A stretch of 64,000 nt of DNA. Source: Euglena gracilis (taxonomy: Eukaryota; Euglenida; Euglenophyceae; Euglenales). The DNA lies in contig CP154955.1 in NCBI GenBank assembly GCA_039621445.1, positions 9,474,241 through 9,538,240 on the forward strand, in the 5' to 3' direction. The translations under genes were made by a program, and so were the position numbers. The notes under the pieces were generated by a model that was not told the origin of the DNA, searched no databases, and was given only the letters and a program-made list of their open reading frames with translations. The stretch's first letter is position 1. Each line of letters opens with the position of its first letter. This document shows positions 11,354 to 27,620 of this stretch, piece by piece.

Positions 11354-13862
11354 CGCGCTGCATGCCTGCGAAGGTCGATGAGGGCGCGGTCAGCCACCGG
11401 TCACCCACCAGATGGACGCTGATCTGGAGGTGCTAAAATTGGGGGACAGGAGTAGATCGTGCCGTGAAGTTTCGGACTGCCCAAATCGTTCAGTTAGTAT
11501 TTTTCGCCAAAAAAAAAACAATTCCGGGGGTCATCTGTTCACCAAGAAAAAAATGGCGTCACCAACGTGTTTGTAAACACACTAAGTGGCTGTCTTAGTC
11601 CCTCAAGGCAGGCTTGAGGTGAGGTTCCAAATCCCCCATTGCTGTCATCTGGCTGCAACACACCGACACGTGGGTTTGTCACTCAGGAGTCATGTGCGGC
11701 CAAAGTTCTACAACAACTACGGATGCTTGTGGCCAGCATGGCACGGGAAGGTCTGGGGTTGGGGGGGTTGCTTCGTAAAACCCCCCTAATAAGTGCACAG
11801 TGCCCCAATTATGCGCAGTGCCCTAATAAGTGTGCACACCCCAAGGGTCCTAAACTGCCCCTTAAAAAGTGCGCACCTCCCCCAAAGGAGAAACCGCTGT
11901 CACATCTCAGGTCGGAAAGCACGCACAATTCTCAGAACTGTCCTTCTCGGCCAAATACCTCCATCGTCCAAGCCCAAATTTAACACATAATCACTTGACT
12001 CATTGCTTGAAATCACAAGAAGGGAAAAACCTAATATAAAAAAAGAGTGGTGGAAATTTAGGTATTTTGGGCTGTGCTCCAATGAGTGTTCAGTGCCCGA
12101 TAAGGTCCGAAACTACGTCCTTAAAATGGCGCACCCGTGCACTTTTTAGGGGGGGGGTTACCACCGCTGGGTTTCTGGGTTTCCTGCTTTTCGTTACACC
12201 TGCTGCAGTCCACCCCTGCTTCCGCGGGATTTGAACAATGCATTCGAGGTCAGAGGGAAGCAATTTACTCTCTTAACCTGGGGGTGGGGCCTGAGGGGTT
12301 GCTCTTGGGAAGAGCTGAAACCAAAGCCAAAAAAGTCCAATTTTTTCCCAGGAAAAAACCGAAATTGTAACCCGTGCGCCGGTTTGCAAGTGCAAAAAAA
12401 AGAATCAAAAAAATAGCACCCAAAAAATCCCCTCGGGAATTTCTCCCACCAACACCGGGGAAATGAAACCTAAAGCCACAAACAAGGGCGTGCAATTTCT
12501 CAAACGTGCTGATTTTCTCAAGTGTGTTGTAATCGAATTTTCCCAAGGTCATTTTGGTTCAAAAGGCAAAATTTTGGTGTTTTGGAACTATTTTGGACAC
12601 CTTCGCCAAAATTACTGATCCAGAAATTGAAAAACATATTCAAAAAAAAAACCGCAGAGAGATACACTGCATTTGGAGCATTCAAAAAAAAACAAGCAAA
12701 TAAACAATAAATAAAAACAAATAGGCAAACACCATCATCAAACAGAAATATCAACGGTTCATGGGTGTAGGAGAAAGTTTGCCACTAAGACAGAACTCTA
12801 GAGCGGTCGTGCCCGCCCCTTGCCCCCTTGCCCGCCGACCGGGTCCGGGGATGGGGGGGCCATATGCGCAACCCCTGACCAGGAGGTGGTCGTAGGTCAA
12901 AATGCCAACACCCTTGTGTATCCATAAGTTTTTGAGGTCACCTGCCTCCCCACCCGGGCACTTGGCCCGGGCCATGATTGAAGGTAAGGCCGGGGGGCCA
13001 ACCTTAGGGGTGCCCCCCGACCACCCTTGGTTGGGGGTTGTACCTCCGCCCCCCCCCCTGGCACTTGGCCCCCCTGCTTCTTACATGCAAACTTGGCCCC
13101 CCCCTAAAGTTGGCCTTTGGCCTTTTGTGCATGGCCGCCGAAATTTTTAACATGCAAACTTGGCCCAGGGGTGCGGGGTGGGCAAAGGTAGGGGGCGGGC
13201 ACTGCACCCGATTTGCACATGATGTGTCATCTCCTTCTCTGCCCCGGGATGCATCATAAGTGGCTTCACAAGGAGGGATCGGACTTCCAGATCATTGAGG
13301 TTCAGGAACATTGAGGTTTTCGACAAGAGAGACGGGCGGTTCGGTGTGCTAGCGAAGGTCTTCTCTGAGGAGGCCCCCCTGAGGAGGCCGCACTGAGACA
13401 CGGCGGCGGCACAACCGCCTCCGTTGCACGAAGCTGCCACCTCTGCAGCAGTGCCCCATCGGTCAGGGAGGCTCGGCCCGCGGTCCGCATGCTCTCCCTT
13501 GAGCTGCGGGGCACCGATCCGGATCCGGTGGAATGGAAACCGCCCGAGACCATCAGAGAATTTTTGACGTGAAGGAGGGTTGGAAGCCCAGGCGGGAGGT
13601 GCTGGCCAAAAAAAGCTGCTGGCTGGCTGGACCCCCCCCCCACCGGGCGGCTTTGGCCCTGTTTCTGATACCGTTTCAACATCTCCACATCGTCAGACGC
13701 CAACCTCTGCGAGGGTTGACCCGTTTTCCCCCGTAACCAGATAGCCAACTGAATCCCCCCCCAACTGTTTTCCAGATTCAAAGCTTTAATTTCTGCTGAA
13801 TTTGAACCCTCCCAGTGCACCAATAATAAAAGGGGAGATAATCAAAAGATAATGTATCTAAT
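11354..13862. other. Intergenic spacer, no supported gene
   Basis: This lies upstream of the GH81-like start. 12,940-13,190 is a repeat also found inverted at 41,030-41,215. A GC-rich stretch at 13,280-13,560 has open frames on both strands, but none has paired splice sites or a family motif, so no exon is called. Confidence 0.5.
12940..13190 (+). repeat. Dispersed repeat R2, copy 1
   Basis: It shares 'cacttggcccgggccatgat' with 41,030-41,215 in direct orientation, while the core 'taaagttggcctttggcct' occurs there inverted. A weak third copy is at about 10,195-10,290. Confidence 0.7.
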
Positions 13863-14148
<286 letters not shown>

Positions 14149-14156
14149 GATGATAA

Positions 14157-18490
<4,334 letters not shown>

Positions 18491-18783
18491 TATTTATGGC
18501 CCAGGTGAAACCAAGTTGGTTCTCTTCTTCTTATTCTTCTTCTTCGTCTTCGTCCTATTCCCCCGTCCTCTCCTTCTCATCCTGCTCCTCCTCATTTGGT
18601 CCTCCTTCATCCTCCTCATTTCTAGATAGATTAGGGTGGTATATAGATATATGGATATGGGAGGGAGTAACGCCCTGACGTCGAAGAGAGCAACGTACTG
18701 GACAAGTTCGCAAACTATGGCAAACGGGGGATTCAAACTGATATCGATGTGTTCAATAGAGGCACAAATGCACAATTTTCGGC

Positions 18784-18919
18784 TCACGATTCCGGTTTGG
18801 AAATCAGAAATCGGTGTCCCCCGCACACAGATGTTGCACCATGTGCAGCAGTGTCAGCGAGTGCTTTGCTCAGTACAACCTCAGAAACCAAGGCAGACAA
18901 TTTTGGACAAGGGCTCAGG
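18784..18919 (-). CDS. Membrane protein last exon
   Basis: Acceptor atgcAG|C completes a Leu codon with exon e and the frame runs 44 codons to TGA at 18,784. The tail is LSALVSEVVLSKALADTAAH... with no recognised motif. Weaker than the other exons. Confidence 0.4.
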
Positions 18920-20797
18920 CTGCATTTCACTCTCCGCCGGGAGGGGGAGGAGCAGGAATAAGAAAATGGCCGAATATGATGGAATGACAGAACGAGACTA
19001 TATGTGATTGTAACCCAAGATTTTTTGTAACCTGTGAAATATTTGAATTTTACTCCAGTCTGGACCCTTCGTTGGGGCTCACTGACCAAAGAAGGATTTT
19101 ATCTTTAGTTGACAAAAAAAAACAAAATAACGTATTCATTGACAAATTTGAAAGAACCACACCTGAAAGAAGGGGAAACAGAATGCAAGGGACATCGACT
19201 GGTCAAACTGGGTGGCTTGTGGTTTGCGCTTGTTGAACTGCCTCTTTGGTTATCTCAGAAACTTATGGCATAACCACCAACACGCATATGCAATAAGCCT
19301 CTTTGAAAAAGTTTCATAATGACCCCGAAATGGGTCTTTCGTCAAAGATCCTCAAAAAAAAAAACTCTCAATCTCAAAAGATTGACCTCCTCAAAATTAT
19401 GAAAAGGTTTGCGGAAGAATCACACTTTTCTTATCCCCCCCTTTCCAATTATTTTATCTGTTGAAAAACCCATTTTGCATGATCCTGCAGCATTTTTTTT
19501 GGCGATGAAATTTCACTGATCAACAGAAATAGTCCCTGCATAGAGAGAGATAATGAGACCACTTGATTTTTTTTCAGCAACCGACGGAAAAAAAATGGAC
19601 CCGTGACCTTGTTGGGGGGAAGAGGTTTAGAAGCCCAATCAAGTCGATTACAACAGACCACACAATCACTGACGCATTGCCCTTTAATTGAGAATAAATG
19701 ACATTCAACGTTTTTTTTTCGTCCAAAACTGGGTCACGTCGGCAGTGTTGTCCGGATCTTTTGGATTTCCTTGGTGAAAGATAATGTACCAAGTTGGACA
19801 TTTCATGATTGATTCCAATTCGCAAACCAATGAAAGGGTGTGCGATGGTGTTCACGCCGAAGGAGAAAGAAAGAAAAGGCGGAGTTTGGACCAAATACAT
19901 AGGACTGCAGTGTTAAAAGTGCACCCAACCCACCCGCCAACTCCCGAAAACCCGCCTGGCTCAGGGAGGCGTCACACAGGTGTTGAGTGAATCCATGGTC
20001 AAGGTCCGCATCGGAGAGCCGGTGGAACTGCATCAGCAGCTGCCGGCTGGCCGCACGCCCCGCCCGGCACCAAAACACAGACCTGGGGGGTCCACCGCAT
20101 TCGCCAGGCGTTGACGGAAAGCCAAGCTGGGATCCAGCCCAGGGTTCGACAAAAAGGGACGCCCTCTTGCCCCTTTTCGAGTCCAGAAGAGATAACAAAC
20201 ACACCCCACCCACCTGTCCATCGGTTCAGGTGACCAATTTTTTTCGGCCCAGCACAGAGCGTCACAAACAGTTGCCGCCCAAAATCAGCCAAGAATGCCA
20301 TTTTGGGCACTTCTGGTGCAAAAAAAAAATGCCAAAAAGTGCCAAAAACGCCCCCCCCCCTTACCCTGCACACCCTTCCCTTCAATCGAACCCAGGTCCA
20401 ACTGCTGCGCAAGAGAGGTGCTGCGACCGGGGGGGGGGGATCAGAGGAGAAAATTATCATGCCTTGTTGGAGCAATGGTAGCTTTGGCTGCGACCTTCTC
20501 CCACAACAGCCGTGCATTGGCCTGACCGTTGCTGTCGGTGGTGGTCTGCAGGCGGTCCATCTGCGTCGCTATCATAGTCAGCATATCGCTGAAGCTAGCA
20601 GAGACCGCCACCCCCGTTAAGAGGAGCCCAGCCAGCCTGCACACAAGGCTTTGCTGCCTTTGAGCTCTGAAACCCCCCGGGGGTGTAAAGTCTGGACGAA
20701 TGGAGGCGTGGGCACCGTACGTTTGTAATATGGCGATAAAAGCACGCACACAACTCCCGCTCGCCCGCCCACCCACCAACCTGACACACACCCGCGT

Positions 20798-20866
<69 letters not shown>

Positions 20867-21110
20867 CACACCACCACCACCACACACACCACACACAACA
20901 CACAACACACAACACACAACACACACCACACACCACACACCACACACCACACAACACACGACACACAACACACAACACACAACACACAACACTCATTGAG
21001 CGACGGCCTGGTCATGGTCTGCATCGACGTGATCTCGCCGAGCCCGGTTTCGAACTGAGCATCTTCAGTGGCCGTCTGTTGGGAATGAAATGTGTCGGCC
21101 CACATGGGGG

Positions 21111-21144
<34 letters not shown>

Positions 21145-21943
21145 CGAGTGCAAAAGGAGACGTTGAACTGCAGCGCAACTGACGTTCCACACGTGTGCCT
21201 TTGTTAATGTAAAGAAAATTTTGAATTCATAAAACCCAAAAAAAAACCCGTCAATATATTTGTGTATCAATATGTGTGCGCAAATGTAAAATGTAAGGTA
21301 TTATGTACACAAATGTATATGTAATGTAATGTAATGTATAATGTATTGTACAAATGTATAATAAATATACATATGAAGATTAATATGCATAATAATTACG
21401 TAATAATACTTACCGTGATTTGTTCTTCATTTATGTAATACATCTGAAGTTAAATGTGTCGGTTGTCTTAAAAGGGAACGGGCCTCATTTCATCACAGAG
21501 GGCCCCATGGCCTCCGTGGATCAAAAGTACGACACCGCTGAGGATGGACGTGCCGATGGCCAGCAGACAGGCCAGCACGTAGATCATATACAGCGACACG
21601 CGAATTGCAACTCTGGGGGGAAATGGGAGGCCTACGTGAAAACCTGTACAGACATCCTGTGTGTGTCCGTGTGGGTGTGTCCGCGTGTGCTGTGTGTAGG
21701 TGTGCATGTGTGTATCTGTTGTGTGATGTGTGTGCATTGTGCATGTGTGCAAGTGTGCATGTGTGCCGTATGTTGTGTGTAGGTAGTGTGCATCCGATTC
21801 CCCCAGACATATATCGTCCGGAAAAGTTCTCAGTGTATTTCTGGGGATTCGGGACACGCGGTACCCAGCCGCAGGCCGAAGGCCAAGAGGAGGAAAGCCG
21901 ACAGGCCAATGTCGCACAAGGTGTGCCAAGGCGCATTATGCTT
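18784..21943 (-). CDS. Predicted multi-pass membrane protein, function unknown (3' six exons)
   Basis: Model: 21943-21865, 21610-21480, 21075-20993, 20636-20495, 20039-19978, 18919-18784 (TGA stop). All five junction phases agree (1, 0, 2, 0, 2). The encoded part is about 210 residues. It has a hydrophobic segment in the first exon (GLSAFLLLAFGLRL), a long one in the second (MIYVLACLLAIGTSILSGVV), and one in the fourth (LAGLLLTGVAV) followed by a polar helix (MIATQMDRLQTTTDSNGQAN). I do not recognise the family. The 5' end was not found; exons upstream of 21,943 are likely. The chain of matching phases and the TM pattern make a real gene likely. Confidence 0.55.
19978..20039 (-). CDS. Membrane protein exon e
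   Basis: Acceptor ccggcAG|CTGCTG joins in phase 0 (LLWEK-LLMQFHRLSDADLD). Donor CACCT|GTGTGA (phase 2). Confidence 0.5.
20495..20636 (-). CDS. Membrane protein exon d
   Basis: Acceptor gtgcAG|G and donor GAGAAG|GTCGCA. It has a transmembrane-like start followed by a Gln/Asp-rich helix that could be a coiled coil. Phase 2 in, 0 out. Confidence 0.65.
20798..20990. repeat. (CA)n and CACAACA-type microsatellite
   Basis: Pure CA from about 20,798 to 20,863, then CACCA/CACAA variants up to the exon c donor. A (GA)n tract is at 21,113-21,140. Confidence 0.95.
20993..21075 (-). CDS. Membrane protein exon c
   Basis: Acceptor ccaacAG|ACGGCC and donor AATGA|GTGTTG, the donor lying directly against the GT/CA microsatellite. 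It encodes a soluble loop (TATEDAQFETGLGEITSMQT). Phase 0 in, 2 out. Confidence 0.6.
21480..21610 (-). CDS. Membrane protein exon b
   Basis: Acceptor ccagAG|TT completes a Val codon with exon a. It encodes a strong transmembrane helix (about 26 hydrophobic residues). The donor GGCCC|GTTCCC is weak but phase-consistent. Confidence 0.6.
21865..21943 (-). CDS. Membrane protein exon a
   Basis: Acceptor gtgcAG|AAGCAT and donor CTGG|GTACCG. It contains one transmembrane-like stretch. Phase 1 out; the frame could start further upstream. Confidence 0.55.
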
Positions 21944-22239
21944 CTGCACATTTGCAGAAAGCCACACAATGTGCACACCAGCGCTAATGCGCGATGGAAC
22001 CACCACCGAAATGGCAGGTGGGGGGGTCGGACCCCCTCCAGTCCAGGAGGGGGGAGGGGGACCCGTGGTGCAGTCTGGGTGACTGGTTTTCAGCCCGGCG
22101 CTTTGTGCCAGGCCGAAAAAGTATGTCTCCACCTGACGGCCAAAAGTGCACTTTTTGGGCAAAAATTTGCCAAAAATGCAAAAAAAAATCGGCACAAAGG
22201 GCTGGAAGGAAAACTTTAGCCTTTGGGGGGGTCCCGGGG

Positions 22240-22345
22240 ACCTCCCCAGGGTCGGTCCGGACCCTCTTGGCAGGTGGGGGGTCCGGACCCCCTCCGGTCG
22301 GGGGGGGGGGGGCAACCCCCCACCTAAACCCCATACGCCCTCCAG
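22240..22345. repeat. Relative of the 34,787 MITE
   Basis: It shares 'cacctaaaccccatacgccc' and flanking G/C runs with the right half of the 34,787-34,917 element. The perfect terminal repeats are absent here. Confidence 0.5.
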
Positions 22346-24066
22346 GTGTATGTTGTTTGTGTGCTGTATGTGTGTCTGTACTGTGTGTGTGTGTTGTGTG
22401 TTGTGTGTTGTGTGTGGTGGTGGTGTGCATGTGTGTGTATGTGTGTATGTGTATGCGCACGTGGAAGTGTGTCAGGTGGGTGGGTGGGCGGGCGGGTGTT
22501 GTGTGTGTGTATGTTTATCACCATATTTTAAGCATACGGTGCACACGCCTCCATTCTTCCAGACTTTACAGTTTGCATTTGGTATCATGCTTTTTGGTCA
22601 GCACGAATGCAACGGCAACTTTTGAACACAAACCGGACCAAAAATTCAAGAATTTCGCACCTCTTAAAACCATGGTGGTCATTACAAATGGCTTAATGCT
22701 GAACATGATAGAATTTAACCCTGAGGTGAGGAAGCACAACTTTGCCATCACCATTTGAAAAAATAATTATAATAAAATAATAATATAATAATAATAACAT
22801 TATTATTAGGGTGTATTAGTATTATTAGGTTGCAAGACCTACCTCTCATTAAAACATCTAAAGGATTTGGGTTAGTGTTTGAATTTGAGTTGAAGTTTGG
22901 GCTCAGATTAGGGTGAAGGTTAGGGTTGGGGTTTGGTGCTATGTGCTGCTGGTTAAAAATTCAGGGAGAGATGGTCTCCTTTGCAAAAGCGCTCACTGTG
23001 ACAACCTTTCCAAGTATACAGAGCAACACCCTCCTTCTGGCATGAAAAGATGCGGGGAAACCTGTGTGGTTAAAGAAAAAACTGTGTTGTGCTGTAAATG
23101 CATGTACAGGATCAAATGAGAAGGGCGGCCAGAAGGCGATCGGTGCGGCGCCACAGGAAGGGCCAGAAATGGGTCAGCGACCACAGTGAGGGATAAAGGC
23201 GGTCGCTTCTGATAGACCTCAGAAGCACCCGGCGGTAGCCAACTGTTCAAAACGGCAAATATATATAATATAATATGTATAATATAATATAAATATAATA
23301 CGCAACCCACACAGACACAGGGGGGTAACAAGGTGGTCTGGGACCCAGTATTTTGAGTCAATTTTGGGTCAAAATACTATTTTGGCACTTCGTGCTGAAA
23401 ACAGGCCAAAAAAAAACAGGACAGCCCCTGGCAGGGTGCACATTCAGCCCGACCCCAACCCTCCCCCCGCCTGGGGGGGGGGGGTCCAGAGAACCCACCC
23501 TCCCTCCCTCCCCGGTCCAAACTATAAAAAAAAAATCACTGATGCCAAGTCAACCCACAGGCAGTCCTTTTCTGTCATTTGTGGGCAGTGCTTTCCGTTG
23601 GATTAGGAGGGTCGTCCATCAATCGAATCCTCCCAATGATTGGCGCAATTCCGGACCGATTCCTGGGAATCCGACCGCTTCTGTGCATCCAGTGGATCAA
23701 AGCTTCCGTGGTTGAGGGAAACGCTCTCCTTTTGACCCAAAACCAATCCACCTCGGCCAATGACCTTTGCTATGTCCTGGTGCTTTGGGGAACATCATGG
23801 CGGTCTGCACAGACAGCAATGCCGCACAATCATTCGGAGGCGGCCTAATTTCTGTAAATGAAATGTCGGAGTCTGACGTGCCTTCTAATTTGGCAGAAAC
23901 CAAGGGCAACCTCACAAGACAATCGCAATCTCAAAAAAAATAATAATAAATTAGGAAAGTGTTCGAGCAAGCTTCTGACATCCGAGGCTTGACCGGATGC
24001 CAGTTTTGGGCGACCCGCGCTCTGGGTGCACCTGGGCACCTCCAGGGTCCGCCGGCCCTCCTAAAT
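22346..24066. other. Spacer, no supported gene
   Basis: It holds a TG microsatellite (22,377-22,480), AT-rich DNA (22,760-22,830) and some GGTTAGGGTT-like strings (22,895-22,935) too few and irregular to be a telomere tract. A minus-strand frame at 23,215-23,110 might be an exon, but no phase partner was found. Confidence 0.4.
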
Positions 24067-24193
24067 TTAGTACTCCGGCGGGAAGTTCTCCTCCTCCCCC
24101 ATGTACGTGTACGTCTTGAACTTCTTGCCCCGCGCCACGGTGGAGGGCCTCTGGGGCGCCGGGATCCCGACGCCCACCGGCGCGCGATACGGC
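24067..24193 (-). CDS. Unknown gene last exon
   Basis: Acceptor cctcgcAG|G completes an Ala codon, then PYRAPVGVGIPAPQRPSTVA, a Lys-rich stretch, and NFPPEY-stop (TAA at 24,069-24,067). Strong acceptor with codon usage like the other exons. Confidence 0.65.
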
Positions 24194-27100
24194 CTGCGAG
24201 GGACAATTTGAGGCATAAATTTTGCAAAAATTTGGAATGGTGATGCCTAATTTGGTGTCAAAATACAATTCATAAACCCGGGGGGGTTCTGAATTAGGGA
24301 AGGATGCACCGCACCCAGCTGCTCTTCGCCCGGCGGATTCCACTTTCCACTCACATGCGCTTTCCGCTTTCCGATGCGCAAGCGCTGTGGATGCTTGCGC
24401 ATTGCTGGAACGCCAATTTCTCTTCTTCCCCGTCCATTCCGTCCCCACCCCACATCAACTAGGTCAGGGCTAGTCCTGGGGGGAGGGGGGGTTGGGGGCT
24501 TATTGTTTGGGCAAAATTATCCAAGCCAAAAAAAATTACCTCAAAAATACTCCAACTGTCCATCTGGGCCTTTTTCTTTGGCAGTTACTTTGTAGCCAGC
24601 CCAGGCGTATTATTGAGTTTCTCTCCCAACGCCTCACATCTCCCGGGGGGGGGGGGGGTGTCGCTGTGGGCAGGCAGGTAGGGGGAGTCTTAGGGCACTT
24701 TCGACCCCCTCGGGGGGGGGGGCAGTTTGGGGGGGGGGGTGCATTGCACATCCCCCAACACTGAAGGCGCTGCGGGCCCGTAAATGGCAATTTGCAAGGG
24801 GAAATTGACTCAGTCCCAAAACCAACCAAAACCAAACTGGGGCCCAAAACCGGCCCCCTTACAGTTTGAGGTTGGAGGGGTGTCCGACAATCGGAGGGTC
24901 CCAATTCCCCATCAGGCTTCCATACATCCCACCAAATGGAGGGCGTAAGAATATGATACCCAATGACCACCTTCGGCTTCCCAATGGTGAATACCCTGCT
25001 GCTTTCGCAATCATCTTTTAAATGAATTGTTAAAAAAAAAATGTAAAGGAAATATTGTCATGCAAAATAGTGATCTGTTTTCAATCATTTATTTATATTA
25101 AGACCCCAGCCTATGGCAAAAAATCATCGAAAACATGCGAACACTATGAAAATTGATGAAATTGAAAGCCTTCACACTCCAAAAAAAAAATTGGGGGAAA
25201 CACATAACCGACCAAAGTTGCTGGAGATCCCTGACCATGCAATTTGTTTACCGACCAACGGGGGGAGGGGGGGGGTCACTCCACTTTTCGAAAAACCAGT
25301 CAGTCACTTTTATTTGGGAAACCACTCAGTCACTGCCCCCCAGGGAGAGGGTCGGCCACTCAGGAAACCGGCCACTTTCCAGTCACTTTCGGCCATTTTG
25401 GGTCAAAAATGTTCCCCTGCGCCTTTGGCGCCGGGGTCACTCAAGCCACTTTTGCCCACCCCTGGCCGCCCCCCCCCGGGGGGGGGGGGGCAAAACCAGT
25501 CAGTCACTCTGAAAAAAACCAATCAGTCAGTCAGTCACTCTGAAAAAAACCAATCAATCACCCTGGGGCGGAGGGGGTCGTCCAGTGCTTAAGCAATTGT
25601 CGGTCCCTGATACATTTTGAAAATTAAACAAAAAAGCATTACACCTCACCATAGATCCACTTAACACCTGCGAGACCCCCCCACGGTGGGTTTTTGAGAG
25701 TGGGTGGGTGGGCTGGCCACTGGACCCCCTCCGGTGTAGTCCGGCCTGCCTGAACTGGGCTGGAAAAAAAATTCAAGCAGTTTCGATGTCGACGTTGGGC
25801 AGGTTTTGGGTGTGTGCGTGTGGGTGGATAGGTAGGTGGGTCAACGCCCCCCGTCGGAAGGTTCAAAAAATGCCTTTTTCCTTCACTTTTGAGCATATTG
25901 CACAATTTTTGATGATTGGGTGTTTCAAAATGTTTCAAGAAAGTTAGAAACTGAGTTCGCCACGCACCAGTACGCCACCACACGCGTATGCACCACATGG
26001 CCAATCATGACCCTCGTTTTCCCCAGCTCCGCCACGGCATACTTCTGCAGGTCTATCGGCCGGTCACTGGTCACGCTCGCCTTCCAGATGACGGGGCGGT
26101 GGCGGGAGCCGCTCTGCAGCGACAGCTTGTACTTGCTGTCGCCGTCAGGGGTTTTTTTTTAAGACCGGGGGGGGGAGGGAAGGGGACCCCGCTCACCCAC
26201 CCACCCCCTGGGCGCCCCCCCCCCCGGGGGACCCACAAAAAAAAATGGCCGAAAATCGCGAAAAGTGCTAAAAATAGCATTTTTTTCAAAAATTTTCGGC
26301 GCCGAAAAGTATATCCCACCCCCTCCGGGGGGACCCCCGGGGGGGGGGGGCTCGGTCGGACCCACCCACCCTACCCCCCCTCCCCCCCGAGGGCCCACGA
26401 CTAAAAAAACCCCTGGTCGCCGTGCTTGCCCTCGACAGCCCCCTGCAGCCGCACAATGTTACCATCAGTCGGGGGGCATCATCCCTGGCACTATGGGGGG
26501 GGGCAGTTCCGAGGAGAGCAGCTCAAGGTGTGAAATAGGGCCGAAATCGGGGGGGGGGGGGGGGCAGAAACCCTCAACTCTTGGCAAAGAGGAGGAGGAC
26601 AACCACCCACCTAAATGGCCGAAATGACCAGAACCATGGCTCAAAAATGGCCCCCAAAATGTGGTTTTAGGCAAATTCAGAGCAAAACTTTGTCAAAAAT
26701 GTGCCAAGGGGAAACGTTGACGTTTCAGCAGGTCCGTGGCCCACCCCAGGGGTTTAACAAACTAACTAACAGGTGTCCACCTCCCCCTTAGTTGCACTAA
26801 AGGCTTCTTGACTGTTTTCTTGGCCAGCCCAGTTTGTGTGGTGAGTGGCCTGTGCAGGGCTACTGCAGCCCAATGCGTGAATGACCCCCCCCCATACCAG
26901 ACTATGACTCGAGGGTTGGGACCCTTTGGGTTGGGACCCCCCCCCCTGGACTCACCTACCAGGTGGACCAGACCGACCCAGCCACTTCGGTCAGTCCTGG
27001 TTGACCCCCTGGGAGGAGGGCCCCCCCCACCTCCGCCTGGTGTTTTAGTAGTCTTTTTTGTATAGCTTTGCAATGTTTTGGTGGATGGCGGCGCCGCCAG

Positions 27101-27300
27101 ATTCGTAAATTCACAACAACGTCGGCCACGGGACAGTTGAAGGACGTTTGCAAAATGGCAGGCGCAGATGCAGCCATGACAGGGACGCTGGCCACGAGGC
27201 CCCCGCTGACCTGCGTGTCGCCCTCGCGCGTGCCGATGTTGGCGGCGAAGACTCTGGGCTGGAACCGTGGGCCTGATGGGAGGAATAGGGAGGACCCCTG

Positions 27301-27340
<40 letters not shown>

Positions 27341-27582
27341 TTTCCCAGCCCATCTAAGTCTTAGCCAAAGCTTCACCAAAGTTTTGGCAGGCCAAGTAGT
27401 ACGTTTGATTCCCCCACGTGTAAAGCCCTCCTCGGGGTCTTGAAATTCAACCAAAATATAAATTTGGGCAGTTTTATATTTTGTGGCAGAGTTTACACAG
27501 GTGCACGCAACACACATACACACAACACACGCAACGCACGCAACACCGCAACATACAACACACAATACACAAAAGGTGCACA

Positions 27583-27620
<38 letters not shown>

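Noticed and set aside
13280-13560. GC-rich possible exon on either strand
   Set aside because: Open frames exist on both strands with no consistent splice pair or motif.
22895-22935. GGTTAGGGTT-like strings suggesting a telomere tract
   Set aside because: They are few and irregular, and similar isolated strings occur at 33,130 and 36,070; no array.
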